64,000 bases of DNA from Pedobacter roseus. GTDB lineage: Bacteria; Bacteroidota; Bacteroidia; Sphingobacteriales; Sphingobacteriaceae. The notes under the pieces were generated by a model. The model searched no databases, had not been told where the DNA came from, and worked only from the letters and a program-made list of their open reading frames with translations. The translations under genes and the position numbers were made by a program. The DNA is taken from the NCBI RefSeq assembly GCF_014395225.1, contig NZ_CP060723.1:4030001-4094000 (forward strand), given 5' to 3'. Below are positions 18,183 through 27,500 of the stretch, in pieces; the stretch's first letter is position 1, and each line of letters starts with the position of its first letter.

Positions 18183-18557
18183 ATACTCATCTCATGTTCA
18201 ATTTCCTTCATTTTTCAGCTATAAAACTAAACAAAAGTAACGCTGATTAAACCTGCAAAAACCAGGAGTATGTCCTGATTGTATCCCACCATATAGAATT
18301 GGCACTACATCATTACCTCTCATAACCGTTTTTATAACCCCACAAAACACTTAGTGTTATTTGTACACTTGTGTATATGTTAAAATTATGTTAAAATCTC
18401 AAAAACTGCGTTTTTAGGCTAAAATCGCATTCGGTTTAGTTGGTTGAGATACCCCACAAAGCAATATGATGTATAAATGTAGAGGTACAAACACTTGCAC
18501 ATCAGCAAAAACAACCTCACATTTAACTAACAATTAAACTAAAATTTATAATAAAGC
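18183..18557 (+). promoter_or_regulatory. Upstream control region of the glycan utilisation operon
   Basis: A 375-base gap without an ORF precedes susC. It contains a small inverted repeat CAGGAGTATGTCCTG (about 18268-18282), a run of related short words (CACTTAGTGTTATTTGTACA, then CTTGTGTATATGTTAAAATT), and an AT-rich stretch before susC. Binding sites of the upstream regulator are expected here, but I cannot mark a confident promoter. Confidence 0.4.
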
Positions 18558-21500
18558 ATGAAAAGAATCTTTACAAGAATTTCTGTTCTCGCTGCATTTT
18601 GTTTGCTAACAATTAACGTAGCATTAGCGCAAAACATTACTGTAAAAGGTAAGGTAATTGATGGAGGTGACAAAACTCCATTACCAGGCGTATCTATTTT
18701 AATTAAGGGCACACAAACCGGCACCCAAACAGATGTAAATGGCGGCTATTCTCTTAGCGTACCAGCCAATGCCACATTGGTATTCAACTTTGTAGGCTAC
18801 ACAGCACTTGAGCAGGCTGTAAATAATCAAACCACCATTAATGTATCATTGGCATCATCAACACAACAGTTAGAGCAGGTTGTGGTTGTGGGTTATGGTA
18901 CGCAAAGAAAAATTGATGTTACAGGCGCGGTTGGAACGGTAAAAGGCGAGGATATTTCTAAGCAGGCATCGGTAAATGCAATTAGCGCTTTACAAGGTAA
19001 GGTAGCAGGTGTAACCATTACCAATAATGGTGCACCAGGTTCATCACCACAGATCACTATTCGTGGTACAGGAACAATTTATGGCAATACCGGTGTTTTA
19101 TATGTAGTTGATGGAGTATGGTATGATGATATCAGCTTTTTAAATCCTGCAGATATTGAAAATTTAAGCATTTTGAAAGATGCATCTTCACAATCCATTT
19201 ACGGTATTCGTGCAGCTAACGGAGTGGTGCTCATTACGACTAAAAGGGGCACTAAAGGCCAGGCAGCTATTACTTATAACGGATCAGTAGGTTACAAAGT
19301 TGTAACCAATCAAATAGAAATGGCCAATGCAACAGAATATGCTACACTAATCAATGAATTATCAGCATCGAGTGGCGCGGCAAAACTATTTACAAATCCA
19401 GAAAGCTATGGCGTAGGTACCAACTGGTACAATCAGGTATTTAGAAATGCATTGCAAACCAATCATCAATTATCTGTAAACGGTGGCGGTGATAAATCGA
19501 CATATAATTTCTCTTTAGGATATACCAATGAAGATGGAATTGTAAAAAAACAAAACTATCAACGTTATACCGCGAAATTATCTAACGATTTCCAAATATT
19601 GGCCCTTTAAAAATAGGTTATACTGTTTCCGGTACGGCTATCAAATCAAACGATATTCCATCAACTATATTCCGTCAATTATATGCTGCAGGTCCGGTTG
19701 TTCCAGTTTATTATGCTGATGGAACCTATGGCGATGCCAATGATTTTAGTTTAGGTGGCGGTAATAATTTTAATCCACAGGCAACAATTGATTTCTTTAA
19801 CCAAAAATCATTAAACTACAGGATTAATGGAAATGTATATGCAGAATTAACCATTGCAAAAAATTTCACATTTAAAACGAGTTTAGGTGGAGATTTTGGT
19901 CAAAATGAAGTAAGGGCTTATATTCCTGTTTACAAAGCTACCCAAGGTCAACAAAGTACACAAAGCCAATTGGATGTTAAACGCGATGAAACCAGAAACT
20001 GGATCATTGAAAATACATTGACTTATAAAAATACATTTGGATCGCATAATTTAACTGTTTTGGCGGGTCAAACTGCACAAAGAAGAAAATCTTACTTCCT
20101 AAATGCAACAGCATTTGATGTACCTTATTCAAGTGATGGCGATTTATATCTAACCTTAGGCAATGCAGATAAGCGCTCCGTTACAGATGGTGGTGCATTA
20201 ACAACATACGCTTCTTATTTCGGCAGGGTTAATTATTCTTTTAAAGACCGTTACTTATTAAATGCAACGCTTCGTGCTGATGCGGCTTCACAGTTTTTTG
20301 GCGGAGGCGATCTTTGGGGTTATTTCCCATCAGTAGGTGCTGGATGGGTAATTTCTCAAGAAGATTTTATGAAAGATCAAACTGTATTTAACAATTTAAA
20401 GTTAAAAGCCTCGTGGGGTAAAGTGGGTAACGCAGGTGTTCCGATAAATCCAACAACTTTAACAGTTACACAAAATGGCGGATATGTAGCTATTCTTAAT
20501 GGCGTAGCTTATACTGGTAAAAATGTAAGTACATTGGTTCCTTCGTTCTTAAATTGGGAGCGTACTACTGGAACAGATGTTGGTTTTGAAGCTGCATTCT
20601 TGAAAAACAGGTTAAACATCGAAGCTGGTTTTTACAATAAGAGAACCGAGCAGGCAATTTTCGAAATCCCTGTTCTAACATCAATCGGTACCAGTTCGGG
20701 TAACCAAATTGGTAACCAAGCAGATTTCCAAAACCGTGGTTTTGAATTTTCAGCAACTTGGAGAGATACAAACGAATCTGGTCTTGCTTACTCAATTAGT
20801 GGTAATCTTGGTTATAACAAAAATAAAGTTTTATCAGTTGTAACAGGTAACAACCCAATTTATGCAGGTGGTGCAGGTCTTTCAAATGGTGGCCTCGCTA
20901 CGCGTACTATTCAAGGCGGAGCAATAGGAGAGTTTTATGGCTATGAAGTTGCTGGTATTTTCCAAAATGCTACTGAAATCGCCGCTTCTGCACAAAAAGG
21001 TGCTAAGCCAGGAGACTTTAAATATGTTGATACAGATGGTAACGGTATTATTAATGGTAATGACCGTATTGTTTTAGGAAATCCAAACCCAACTTATTCT
21101 TATGGCTTAAGTGCAAATTTAGCTTATAAAAACTTCGATCTTACTGTTGACATTCAGGGTTTAGCCGGTGTTGATGTTTATAACGCTAACATTGCATCTC
21201 GTTTTGGTAACGAAAACTTCACTAAAGATTTTTATGATAACAGATGGCATGGTGAAGGTACTTCAACAACCTATCCTTCTGTAAATTTGGGAACAACTGC
21301 CAATTCTGCACCTAATTCATTTTATGTCGAGGACGGCTCCTATATCCGCTTAAGAAATGTACAGTTGGGCTACGCACTTCCTTCTTTATTAGTGAACAAA
21401 TGGAAGATGCAAAAACTCCGCTTTTTCCTTGATGCCCAAAATCCTGTAACGCTATTTGGCTACAAAGGTTTTACTCCTGAAGTAGGTGGCACCCCTACCA

Positions 21501-21571
21501 ACGCCGGTATAGATGCAAACGTTTATCCACTTCAGGCCACATACAGATTTGGTGTTCAAGTTACTTTTTAA
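18558..21571 (+). pseudogene. susC: SusC/RagA-family TonB-dependent outer-membrane transporter, one frameshift
   Basis: Imports oligosaccharides across the outer membrane with SusD. The first part (18558-19600) encodes a signal peptide, a CarboxypepD_reg domain (VKGKVIDGGDKTPLPGVSIL), the TonB-box-like VVVVGYGTQ and the plug (IRGTGTIYGNTGVLYVVDGV). Frame is lost at about 19600, where reading through meets TAA at 19608-19610. Moving to the next frame at 19601 continues the barrel (GPLKIGYTVSG) without a stop to the normal barrel end RFGVQVTF at 21571, for about 1004 residues. Restoring one G (TTGG to TTGGG) repairs it. It may be a real mutation or an assembly error. SusD follows 11 bases later. 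Confidence 0.9.
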
Positions 21572-21582
21572 TCACAACGAAA

Positions 21583-23067
21583 ATGAATTACAAAAATACT
21601 TATATACAAAAGATCGGGATTCTAACCATTTGCTCCTCTCTTTTAGTAATATCTGCATGTAAAAAAAGTTTTTTAGATGTAGATCCGCAAGCAAAACAAC
21701 CAGCAGTAACCTTCTGGAAAACAGCTGATGATGCAACAGCTGCAGTAAATTCTATTTATGGTAACTTAAGAAATTGGGCCAATACTGCATTTCCTGCCCT
21801 TGCAATCGAAAGTATAGGGAGCGATGAAGCCGAAAAAGGCAGTAGCCCGAACGATTCGAGTTATATGAATGAATATGATCAGTTTACAGCTTCTTCTACT
21901 ACCATTCAGTTAAATGGTTTTTGGGAAGGCCAGTATCAGAATATTAATTTGTGCAACCAGGTACTGGATAACGTTCCTGGAATAAGTATGGATGCCAGTC
22001 TTAAGGCACGTTACTTGGCAGAAGCAAAATTTGTTCGTGCCTATTCTTATTTCAGATTGGTACGTGCATTTGGCGATATTCCTCTACGCTTAAGTGTACC
22101 TAAAGATCCGTCTGAATTTAACATTCCAAGAACGCCTAAAGCACAGGTATATGCGGCGATTGAAAAAGATTTAGATGACGCAGCCGCAGCATTGCCGCAA
22201 TCTTATCCAGCTGCCGATTTAGGCAGGGCAACTAAAGGTGCAGCTTTAGCACTTCATGCTAAAGTGGCGATGTATCTTAAAAAATGGGATCAGGTATTAT
22301 CACTTACCAATACCGTTATGACTTTAGGATATGATTTATACCCTAATTTTGAACAGGGTTTTCGTTTAAATCACGAGAACAATATTGAATCTGTTTTCGA
22401 AATCCAATGTGAACTTTTGTTGAACAACAAAGACGCATCTAACTCACAATATAGCCAGGTACAGGGTGCCAGAGGAAATACTCCTGATACAGGTTGGGGC
22501 TTTAATGTACCAACTGCAGCATTAGAATCTGCCTACGAAGCTGGCGATGTACGTCGTGATGCAACTATCCTTTACAGAGGTGAAACTACTCCAGAAGGTG
22601 ATGCTATTTCTAATACAGCTGATAATCCTATGTATAATCAAAAAGCTTATGTACCATTTAATAAAATTGTTACCGGTTTTAATCAGGGAGCTGATCAAAA
22701 CGTAAGGGTAATGCGTTTTGCAGAGGTTTTATTAATGAATGCTGAGGCAGCAAACGAACAGGGAAATACAAGTTTAGCACAAACTTCGTTAAACCGTGTC
22801 CGTGCACGTGCAAGAGGCGGTGTAGCAGGTGTTGTGCCTGATGTAACTACAACAGACAAAGAGGCTTTACGTCAAGCTATCTGGAAAGAAAGATTTGTTG
22901 AATTGGCTATGGAATCTGATCGTTATTTCGATGTGATCCGTCAAGGACGGGCTGCTACAGTTTTTGGTCCTAAAGGCTGGAAAACCGGTAAAAACGAGGT
23001 TTGGCCAATTCCTTCACAGGAGATTGAAAAAAGTGCAGGTACGATTACACAAAATCCCGGTTATTAA
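21583..23067 (+). CDS. susD: SusD/RagB-family nutrient-binding outer-membrane lipoprotein
   Basis: Surface lipoprotein that caps the SusC barrel and binds glycan. The 494-residue protein has a lipobox ISAC (cysteine about 26) and the SusD N-terminal pattern FLDVDPQ. It carries the TPR-like helical segments with YLAEAKFVRAYSYFRLVRAF (about 144-163) and FGDIPLRL. The C-terminal block includes LMNAEAANEQGNTSLAQTSL and NRVRARA, and then LRQAIWKERFVELAMESDRY. Ends with the usual QNPGY. It is directly downstream of susC in the same operon. Confidence 0.95.
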   Translation: MNYKNTYIQKIGILTICSSLLVISACKKSFLDVDPQAKQPAVTFWKTADDATAAVNSIYGNLRNWANTAFPALAIESIGSDEAEKGSSPNDSSYMNEYDQFTASSTTIQLNGFWEGQYQNINLCNQVLDNVPGISMDASLKARYLAEAKFVRAYSYFRLVRAFGDIPLRLSVPKDPSEFNIPRTPKAQVYAAIEKDLDDAAAALPQSYPAADLGRATKGAALALHAKVAMYLKKWDQVLSLTNTVMTLGYDLYPNFEQGFRLNHENNIESVFEIQCELLLNNKDASNSQYSQVQGARGNTPDTGWGFNVPTAALESAYEAGDVRRDATILYRGETTPEGDAISNTADNPMYNQKAYVPFNKIVTGFNQGADQNVRVMRFAEVLLMNAEAANEQGNTSLAQTSLNRVRARARGGVAGVVPDVTTTDKEALRQAIWKERFVELAMESDRYFDVIRQGRAATVFGPKGWKTGKNEVWPIPSQEIEKSAGTITQNPGY

Positions 23068-23090
23068 TTGCTAACTTTTATAGAAAAGAA

Positions 23091-23915
23091 ATGAAAACAA
23101 AATATTTTTTATTGGTGGCAGCTGTAACTTTAGGGTTATCCTCTTGCCAGAAAAAATTTGATCCATCAAGCTATGCACCAGCATTAAATATCGGTGGCTA
23201 CACCAGCGCAAAACAAATTGCACCAAGTAATCTTGTTTCCTACTTTGCATTTGATGGCGGCTTGATTGACAGTGCTTCTAATACTGCTGGTGTAAATACG
23301 GGTACAACTTTTGGAACAGGTGTAAAAAAACAATCGTTACAAGGCGCCTTAAATAGTTACGTATTAGCAACACCATCAAACAAAGTTGCCGCTTTAAAAA
23401 GTTTTACCGTAAGTGAATGGTTTAATAGCCCAGCGCCAAGCACTGGTATTATCGGATTGTTTACCTTAGCCAATACCACCCAGTTTTGGGGTAATATTGA
23501 AATCTTTATCGAAAATGGTAGTACTGCCGCCAATGGATTATTAAGAATACACCTTAATCAGGGTGGGTCAGATAAGGAATATCAGGTAAATGGAGTTCAA
23601 AATCTATTTGGCAAATGGGTAAACTTAACAGTTTCTTACGATCAAACAACTTCTACTGTTAAAGTTTACATCAATGGTTCAAGAGTAGCAGCCATCGCTT
23701 CTACCGCTATGGGCCCTTTTGCGTTTACCAATACAGGAAAGTTTGTTTTTGGCACAGTTCAATTCCAAACTACCCCAAGTCAGACTACCGGAACAACCAA
23801 ACAGGATTGGGCTAGCTTTTTAACGGGACAGATTGATGAAGTTAGACTTTTTGATAAAGCCTTAACTGATGCAGAAGTAAGTGCACTTTCTATTTTAGAA
23901 GGCAGAGGGAAATAA
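23091..23915 (+). CDS. LamG/concanavalin-like domain surface lipoprotein
   Basis: The 274-residue lipoprotein (lipobox LSSC, cysteine about 19) has a LamG-like jelly-roll from about 45 to the end. FAFDGGLIDSASNTAG, FTVSEWFNSP, KVYINGSRVA and the closing GQIDEVRLFDKALTDAEVSA are the classic strands of the family. Coming straight after SusD, it is best read as a surface glycan-binding protein rather than an enzyme. No catalytic glutamate pair typical of GH16 is seen. A hairpin follows it. Confidence 0.82.
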   Translation: MKTKYFLLVAAVTLGLSSCQKKFDPSSYAPALNIGGYTSAKQIAPSNLVSYFAFDGGLIDSASNTAGVNTGTTFGTGVKKQSLQGALNSYVLATPSNKVAALKSFTVSEWFNSPAPSTGIIGLFTLANTTQFWGNIEIFIENGSTAANGLLRIHLNQGGSDKEYQVNGVQNLFGKWVNLTVSYDQTTSTVKVYINGSRVAAIASTAMGPFAFTNTGKFVFGTVQFQTTPSQTTGTTKQDWASFLTGQIDEVRLFDKALTDAEVSALSILEGRGK

Positions 23916-23950
23916 TCCTTTTCTAACGCTTAAATAGGCAATTAATAATA

Positions 23951-23979
23951 AAGGGTTGTCATTGCTGACAACCCTTTTT
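23951..23979 (+). terminator. Strong hairpin with T-run inside the glycan locus
   Basis: An 11-bp perfect stem (AAGGGTTGTCA / TGACAACCCTT, 4-nt loop) is followed by T residues. It separates SusC-SusD-LamG from the enzyme genes. It may partly terminate transcription so that surface proteins exceed enzymes, or end the operon there. Confidence 0.8.
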
Positions 23980-23990
23980 AACCTTGTGTA

Positions 23991-25655
23991 ATGACAAAAA
24001 TCTTCCCATATTTTTTAACTCTTGTCCTTTTTGTAACAGCCTGCAAAAAAGGTGATACACCTGCACCGGTTGATCCGCCTGTTACACCAACATCTTTCGC
24101 TTTTAGCGATTTAAAGGTAAACGACGCTTACAGTGGTTTTACCTATTATGGCTTAAACAGTAGCCCTATTATCAAAATAACATTCTCATCACCAATCAAT
24201 TCCACTTCTATAAGTGGCAATGTTACCCTCAGCGATGCCTCCGGAACTCCGGCCGCATTCACTTCCAAATTAGAGAACAACGATAATACGGTTGTAATTA
24301 CCACTACAGCATTGCAGCCCATTACTAAATATATTTTAAACATTAATAACAATCTTTCATCAAAAACCGGCGGCAAACTTCAATCGGCGGTTGCCGTAAA
24401 CCTGATTACTGCTGTAGATGATGCAGATAAATTTGCCCGCATCAGCGACGAGGAACTATTAACTTTAGTACAAAAACAGACTTTTAAATATTTCTGGGAT
24501 TTTGCCCACCCAACCAGTGGCCTCGCGAGGGAAAGAAATACATCAGGTAATACCGTAACTTCCGGTGGATCGGGTTTTGGGATTATGGCCCTGGTTACCG
24601 GTATCAGCAGGAATTTCATCAGCAGAACTGATGGATTGGCGAGGATCCAAAAGATGGTATCCTTTTTAAAAACCGCCGATCGCTTTCATGGCGCCTATCC
24701 ACATTGGTTGGATGGCAATAGCGGAAAAGTAATTCCGTTCAGTACCAAAGATAATGGTGGCGACCTTGTTGAAACTTCATTTTTAATGGCGGGCCTAATT
24801 ACGGCCCGTCAATATTTTAATGGAGCAGATGCAGCAGAAACTACATTACGAGCTGATATTAATGCCATTTATAATGGTGTAGAATGGAGTTGGTACAGAA
24901 AAGATAATAGTAATACGCTTTACTGGCATTGGAGCCCTAATTATAATTGGGACATGAACCTAACTATTAAAGGCTGGAACGAGTGCCTCATCACTTATGT
25001 AATGGCTGCAGCCTCTCCTACTTACTCCACCTCTAAAACCGTTTATGATACTGGTTGGGCACAAAATGGAGCAATGAAAAATGGGAATACTTACTACGGT
25101 GTTCAACTTCCTTTGGGCACAGCGAATGGCGGACCGTTATTTTTTTCGCATTATTCTTTCTTAGGGATTAATCCGATGGGTTTAAGCGATGCCTATGCCA
25201 ATTATGAAACGCAAACCAAAGCACATACTTTAATTAACTACAATTACTGTAAGGCAAACCCACTCGGGAACTATGGCTACAGTGAAAATTGCTGGGGCTT
25301 AACGGCAAGCGATATCCAAAATGGATACACAGCAAGTGCCCCTGGCAATGATGTTGGCGTAATTGCGCCTACGGCAGCCTTATCATCTTTCCCGTATACA
25401 CCAACGGAATCGATGCAGGCGTTAAAATATTTTTATTATAAACTGGGCAATAAAACCTGGGGAGAATATGGCTTTTATGATGCCTTTTCTTTAAAAGACC
25501 AGTGGTTTGCCTCTTCCACCTTAGCAATAGATCAGGGACCAATAGTTGTGATGATCGAAAATTATAGAACCAAATTAATCTGGAACTTATTTATGTCGGC
25601 CCCTGAAGTTAAAGCAGGCATGAAAAATCTTGGTTTTAGCAGCCCCAATCTTTAA
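23991..25655 (+). CDS. PF10091 (glycoamylase-like, GH144-type) lipoprotein with N-terminal Ig-like domain
   Basis: The 554-residue lipoprotein (lipobox VTAC, about residue 18) has a Big_5/SbsA-like Ig domain at about 35-140 (IKITFSSPINSTSISGNVTL, in part) and an alpha/alpha-barrel catalytic domain at 150-554. Key segments are QKQTFKYFWDFAHPTSGLAR, RFHGAYPHWLDG, DNGGDLVETSFLMAGL, LYWHWSPNYNWDMN, GWNECLITYVMAA and IDQGPIVVMIENYRTK. The family includes the GH144 endo-beta-1,2-glucanase of Chitinophaga. The acidic residues in DNGGDLVE and NECL are candidates for catalysis. A shorter paralogue is next door. Beta-1,2-glucan as substrate is inference. Confidence 0.82.
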   Translation: MTKIFPYFLTLVLFVTACKKGDTPAPVDPPVTPTSFAFSDLKVNDAYSGFTYYGLNSSPIIKITFSSPINSTSISGNVTLSDASGTPAAFTSKLENNDNTVVITTTALQPITKYILNINNNLSSKTGGKLQSAVAVNLITAVDDADKFARISDEELLTLVQKQTFKYFWDFAHPTSGLARERNTSGNTVTSGGSGFGIMALVTGISRNFISRTDGLARIQKMVSFLKTADRFHGAYPHWLDGNSGKVIPFSTKDNGGDLVETSFLMAGLITARQYFNGADAAETTLRADINAIYNGVEWSWYRKDNSNTLYWHWSPNYNWDMNLTIKGWNECLITYVMAAASPTYSTSKTVYDTGWAQNGAMKNGNTYYGVQLPLGTANGGPLFFSHYSFLGINPMGLSDAYANYETQTKAHTLINYNYCKANPLGNYGYSENCWGLTASDIQNGYTASAPGNDVGVIAPTAALSSFPYTPTESMQALKYFYYKLGNKTWGEYGFYDAFSLKDQWFASSTLAIDQGPIVVMIENYRTKLIWNLFMSAPEVKAGMKNLGFSSPNL

Positions 25656-25670
25656 CATTATACATCAGCA

Positions 25671-27029
25671 ATGAAATTTATATTCCGAAACTTCCTCTTA
25701 TTATCGTTTACCCTTTTTACGCTATCATCATGTGCACAGCGTGAAAAACAGACCTACAATCCAGATCTAACGATCAAAAAAAACCTTTCCGATATCGAAT
25801 TATTGGATCTGGTTCAAAAACAGACCTTCCAATATTTTTGGGATGGTGCCGAACCAACTTCTGGCGCAGGCAGGGAGCGTTTCCATGTAGATAACGTTTA
25901 TCCGGAAAATGATAAAAACACAGTAGCTACAGGTGCAACAGGTTTTGGTTTAATGGCCATTTTGAGTGGGATTGACAGGAATTATGTATCCAAAAAAGAA
26001 GGATTAGATCGTTTAAACAAAATATTGGATTTCCTATCCAAAGCCGATCGTTTTCATGGCGCATGGTCGCACTGGATAAATGGCGAAACAGGAAAAGTAC
26101 GCCCATTTGGACAAAAAGATAATGGAGGTGATTTAGTTGAAACCTCATTCGTTGCTCAGGCTTTAATCTGCATCAACGAGTATTATAAAAATGGTTCTGA
26201 ACCCGAAAAAGCTTTGGCAAAAAAAGCCGATGACCTTTGGAAGGGTATCGATTTTAACTGGTTCCGCAACGGACAAAATGTATTGTACTGGCATTGGTCG
26301 CCGGAGTACAACTGGGAAATGAACTTTCCGGTAAAAGGCTATAACGAATGTTTAATTATGTATGTAATGGCAGCTTCCTCCCCTACTCATACCATACCAG
26401 CCGAAGTTTACCACGAAGGTTGGGCAAGAGGAGGAGCAATTAAAGCAGATTTCGATCTTTATGGACATCATATTCCATTAGATTATCAAGGTGCAAAAAA
26501 TTCTGTGGGTCCATTATTTTGGGCACATTATTCATATTTAGGTTTAAATCCTAAGGGATTGAAAGACCGATATGCAAATTATTGGGAAAACAATGTAAAC
26601 CAAACTTTGGCCATACACGATTATTGTGTAGCCAATCCTAAAAAATTTAAAGGTTATGGCGAAAATAGCTGGGGTTTAACCGCGAGTTACTCGGTAAAAG
26701 GTTATGCTGCCCATAGCCTGCAGGAAGATTACGGCGTTATTTCTCCCACTGCAGCCATATCATCTATCCCTTACACGCCAAAAGAATCGATGAAGGTAAT
26801 CAGACACCTTTATGAAGATTTGGGTGATAAAGTTTGGGGTAAATACGGTTTTTATGATGCCTTTTCTGAAACCGATAACTGGTATCCGAAAAGGTATTTA
26901 GGCATCGATCAGGGACCAATGGTAGTGATGATCGAAAACTACAGATCAGGCCTGCTTTGGAAATTATTTATGGGAAATAAAGATGTTCAAAACGGATTAA
27001 AGAAACTGGATTTTCAGTTTCAGCCCTAG
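25671..27029 (+). CDS. PF10091 (glycoamylase-like, GH144-type) lipoprotein
   Basis: The 452-residue protein is a paralogue of the upstream gene without the Ig domain. The lipobox is LSSC (cysteine about 21), and the catalytic alpha/alpha barrel begins near residue 40 (LLDLVQKQTFQYFWDGAEPT). It shares RFHGAWSHWINGETGKVRPF, DNGGDLVETSFVAQAL, LYWHWSPEYNWEMNFPVKGY, NECLIMYVMAASSPTH, YGENSWGLTAS and IDQGPMVVMIENYRSG. The length is that of single-domain GH144-like enzymes. Two linked copies may divide endo-cleavage between cell surface and periplasm, or act on different chain lengths (inference). Confidence 0.85.
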   Translation: MKFIFRNFLLLSFTLFTLSSCAQREKQTYNPDLTIKKNLSDIELLDLVQKQTFQYFWDGAEPTSGAGRERFHVDNVYPENDKNTVATGATGFGLMAILSGIDRNYVSKKEGLDRLNKILDFLSKADRFHGAWSHWINGETGKVRPFGQKDNGGDLVETSFVAQALICINEYYKNGSEPEKALAKKADDLWKGIDFNWFRNGQNVLYWHWSPEYNWEMNFPVKGYNECLIMYVMAASSPTHTIPAEVYHEGWARGGAIKADFDLYGHHIPLDYQGAKNSVGPLFWAHYSYLGLNPKGLKDRYANYWENNVNQTLAIHDYCVANPKKFKGYGENSWGLTASYSVKGYAAHSLQEDYGVISPTAAISSIPYTPKESMKVIRHLYEDLGDKVWGKYGFYDAFSETDNWYPKRYLGIDQGPMVVMIENYRSGLLWKLFMGNKDVQNGLKKLDFQFQP

Positions 27030-27086
27030 TATTAGTTGCATATAAATGTTTAGCCATCATATATTTCAAATTAAATCTACAGAACC

Positions 27087-27488
27087 ATGAAAAGAATAAT
27101 TTTAGTATTAACAGCAATGATAGGATTTGTGACCTTAAATTCGGGCTTCACTGCCATACCGGGCACTAAACATAAAAGCATAAAAACAAAATTTGCAACC
27201 GTAAATGTAACCGCAACAAATTCCACCAGTGATGGCGTATATGTAAGGCTAGAAAACAATACCAGTGGTGGTGCTTATGTTTTCTTTATCCAGCCTAATT
27301 CTCCAAACGGAACAATTATAGGGCAGATACCAGAAAATGGAGACAGTTACACTGTAAAATTAACTTCAACAGGCGGCGCACATGATATGTGGGTTTACTG
27401 GGAACACCAATCACATGTTACCGGATTAAGCGTCAGCGGAATGTCGATAGGCTGTTCCAGTTGTGCCAGAATAAACATTTTTAATTAA
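27087..27488 (+). CDS. Small secreted protein of unknown function in the glycan locus
   Basis: The 133-residue protein has a signal peptide (1-25) and a mature part of alternating hydrophobic and polar strands (VYVRLENNTSGGAYVFFIQP; GDSYTVKLTSTGGAHDMWVY), suggesting a small beta-sandwich. A GCSSC motif sits just before the C-terminus (about 124-128). I do not recognise a family. Its position 57 bases after one enzyme gene and 12 bases before the next makes it part of the glycan operon. Carbohydrate binding is a guess. Confidence 0.65.
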   Translation: MKRIILVLTAMIGFVTLNSGFTAIPGTKHKSIKTKFATVNVTATNSTSDGVYVRLENNTSGGAYVFFIQPNSPNGTIIGQIPENGDSYTVKLTSTGGAHDMWVYWEHQSHVTGLSVSGMSIGCSSCARINIFN

Positions 27489-27500
27489 CCCTTACGAATA

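Noticed and set aside
19970-21571. Separate gene starting at 19970 (TTG)
   Set aside because: The frame is open from 19601 and continues the SusC barrel, so it is the second half of a frameshifted gene and not a new start.
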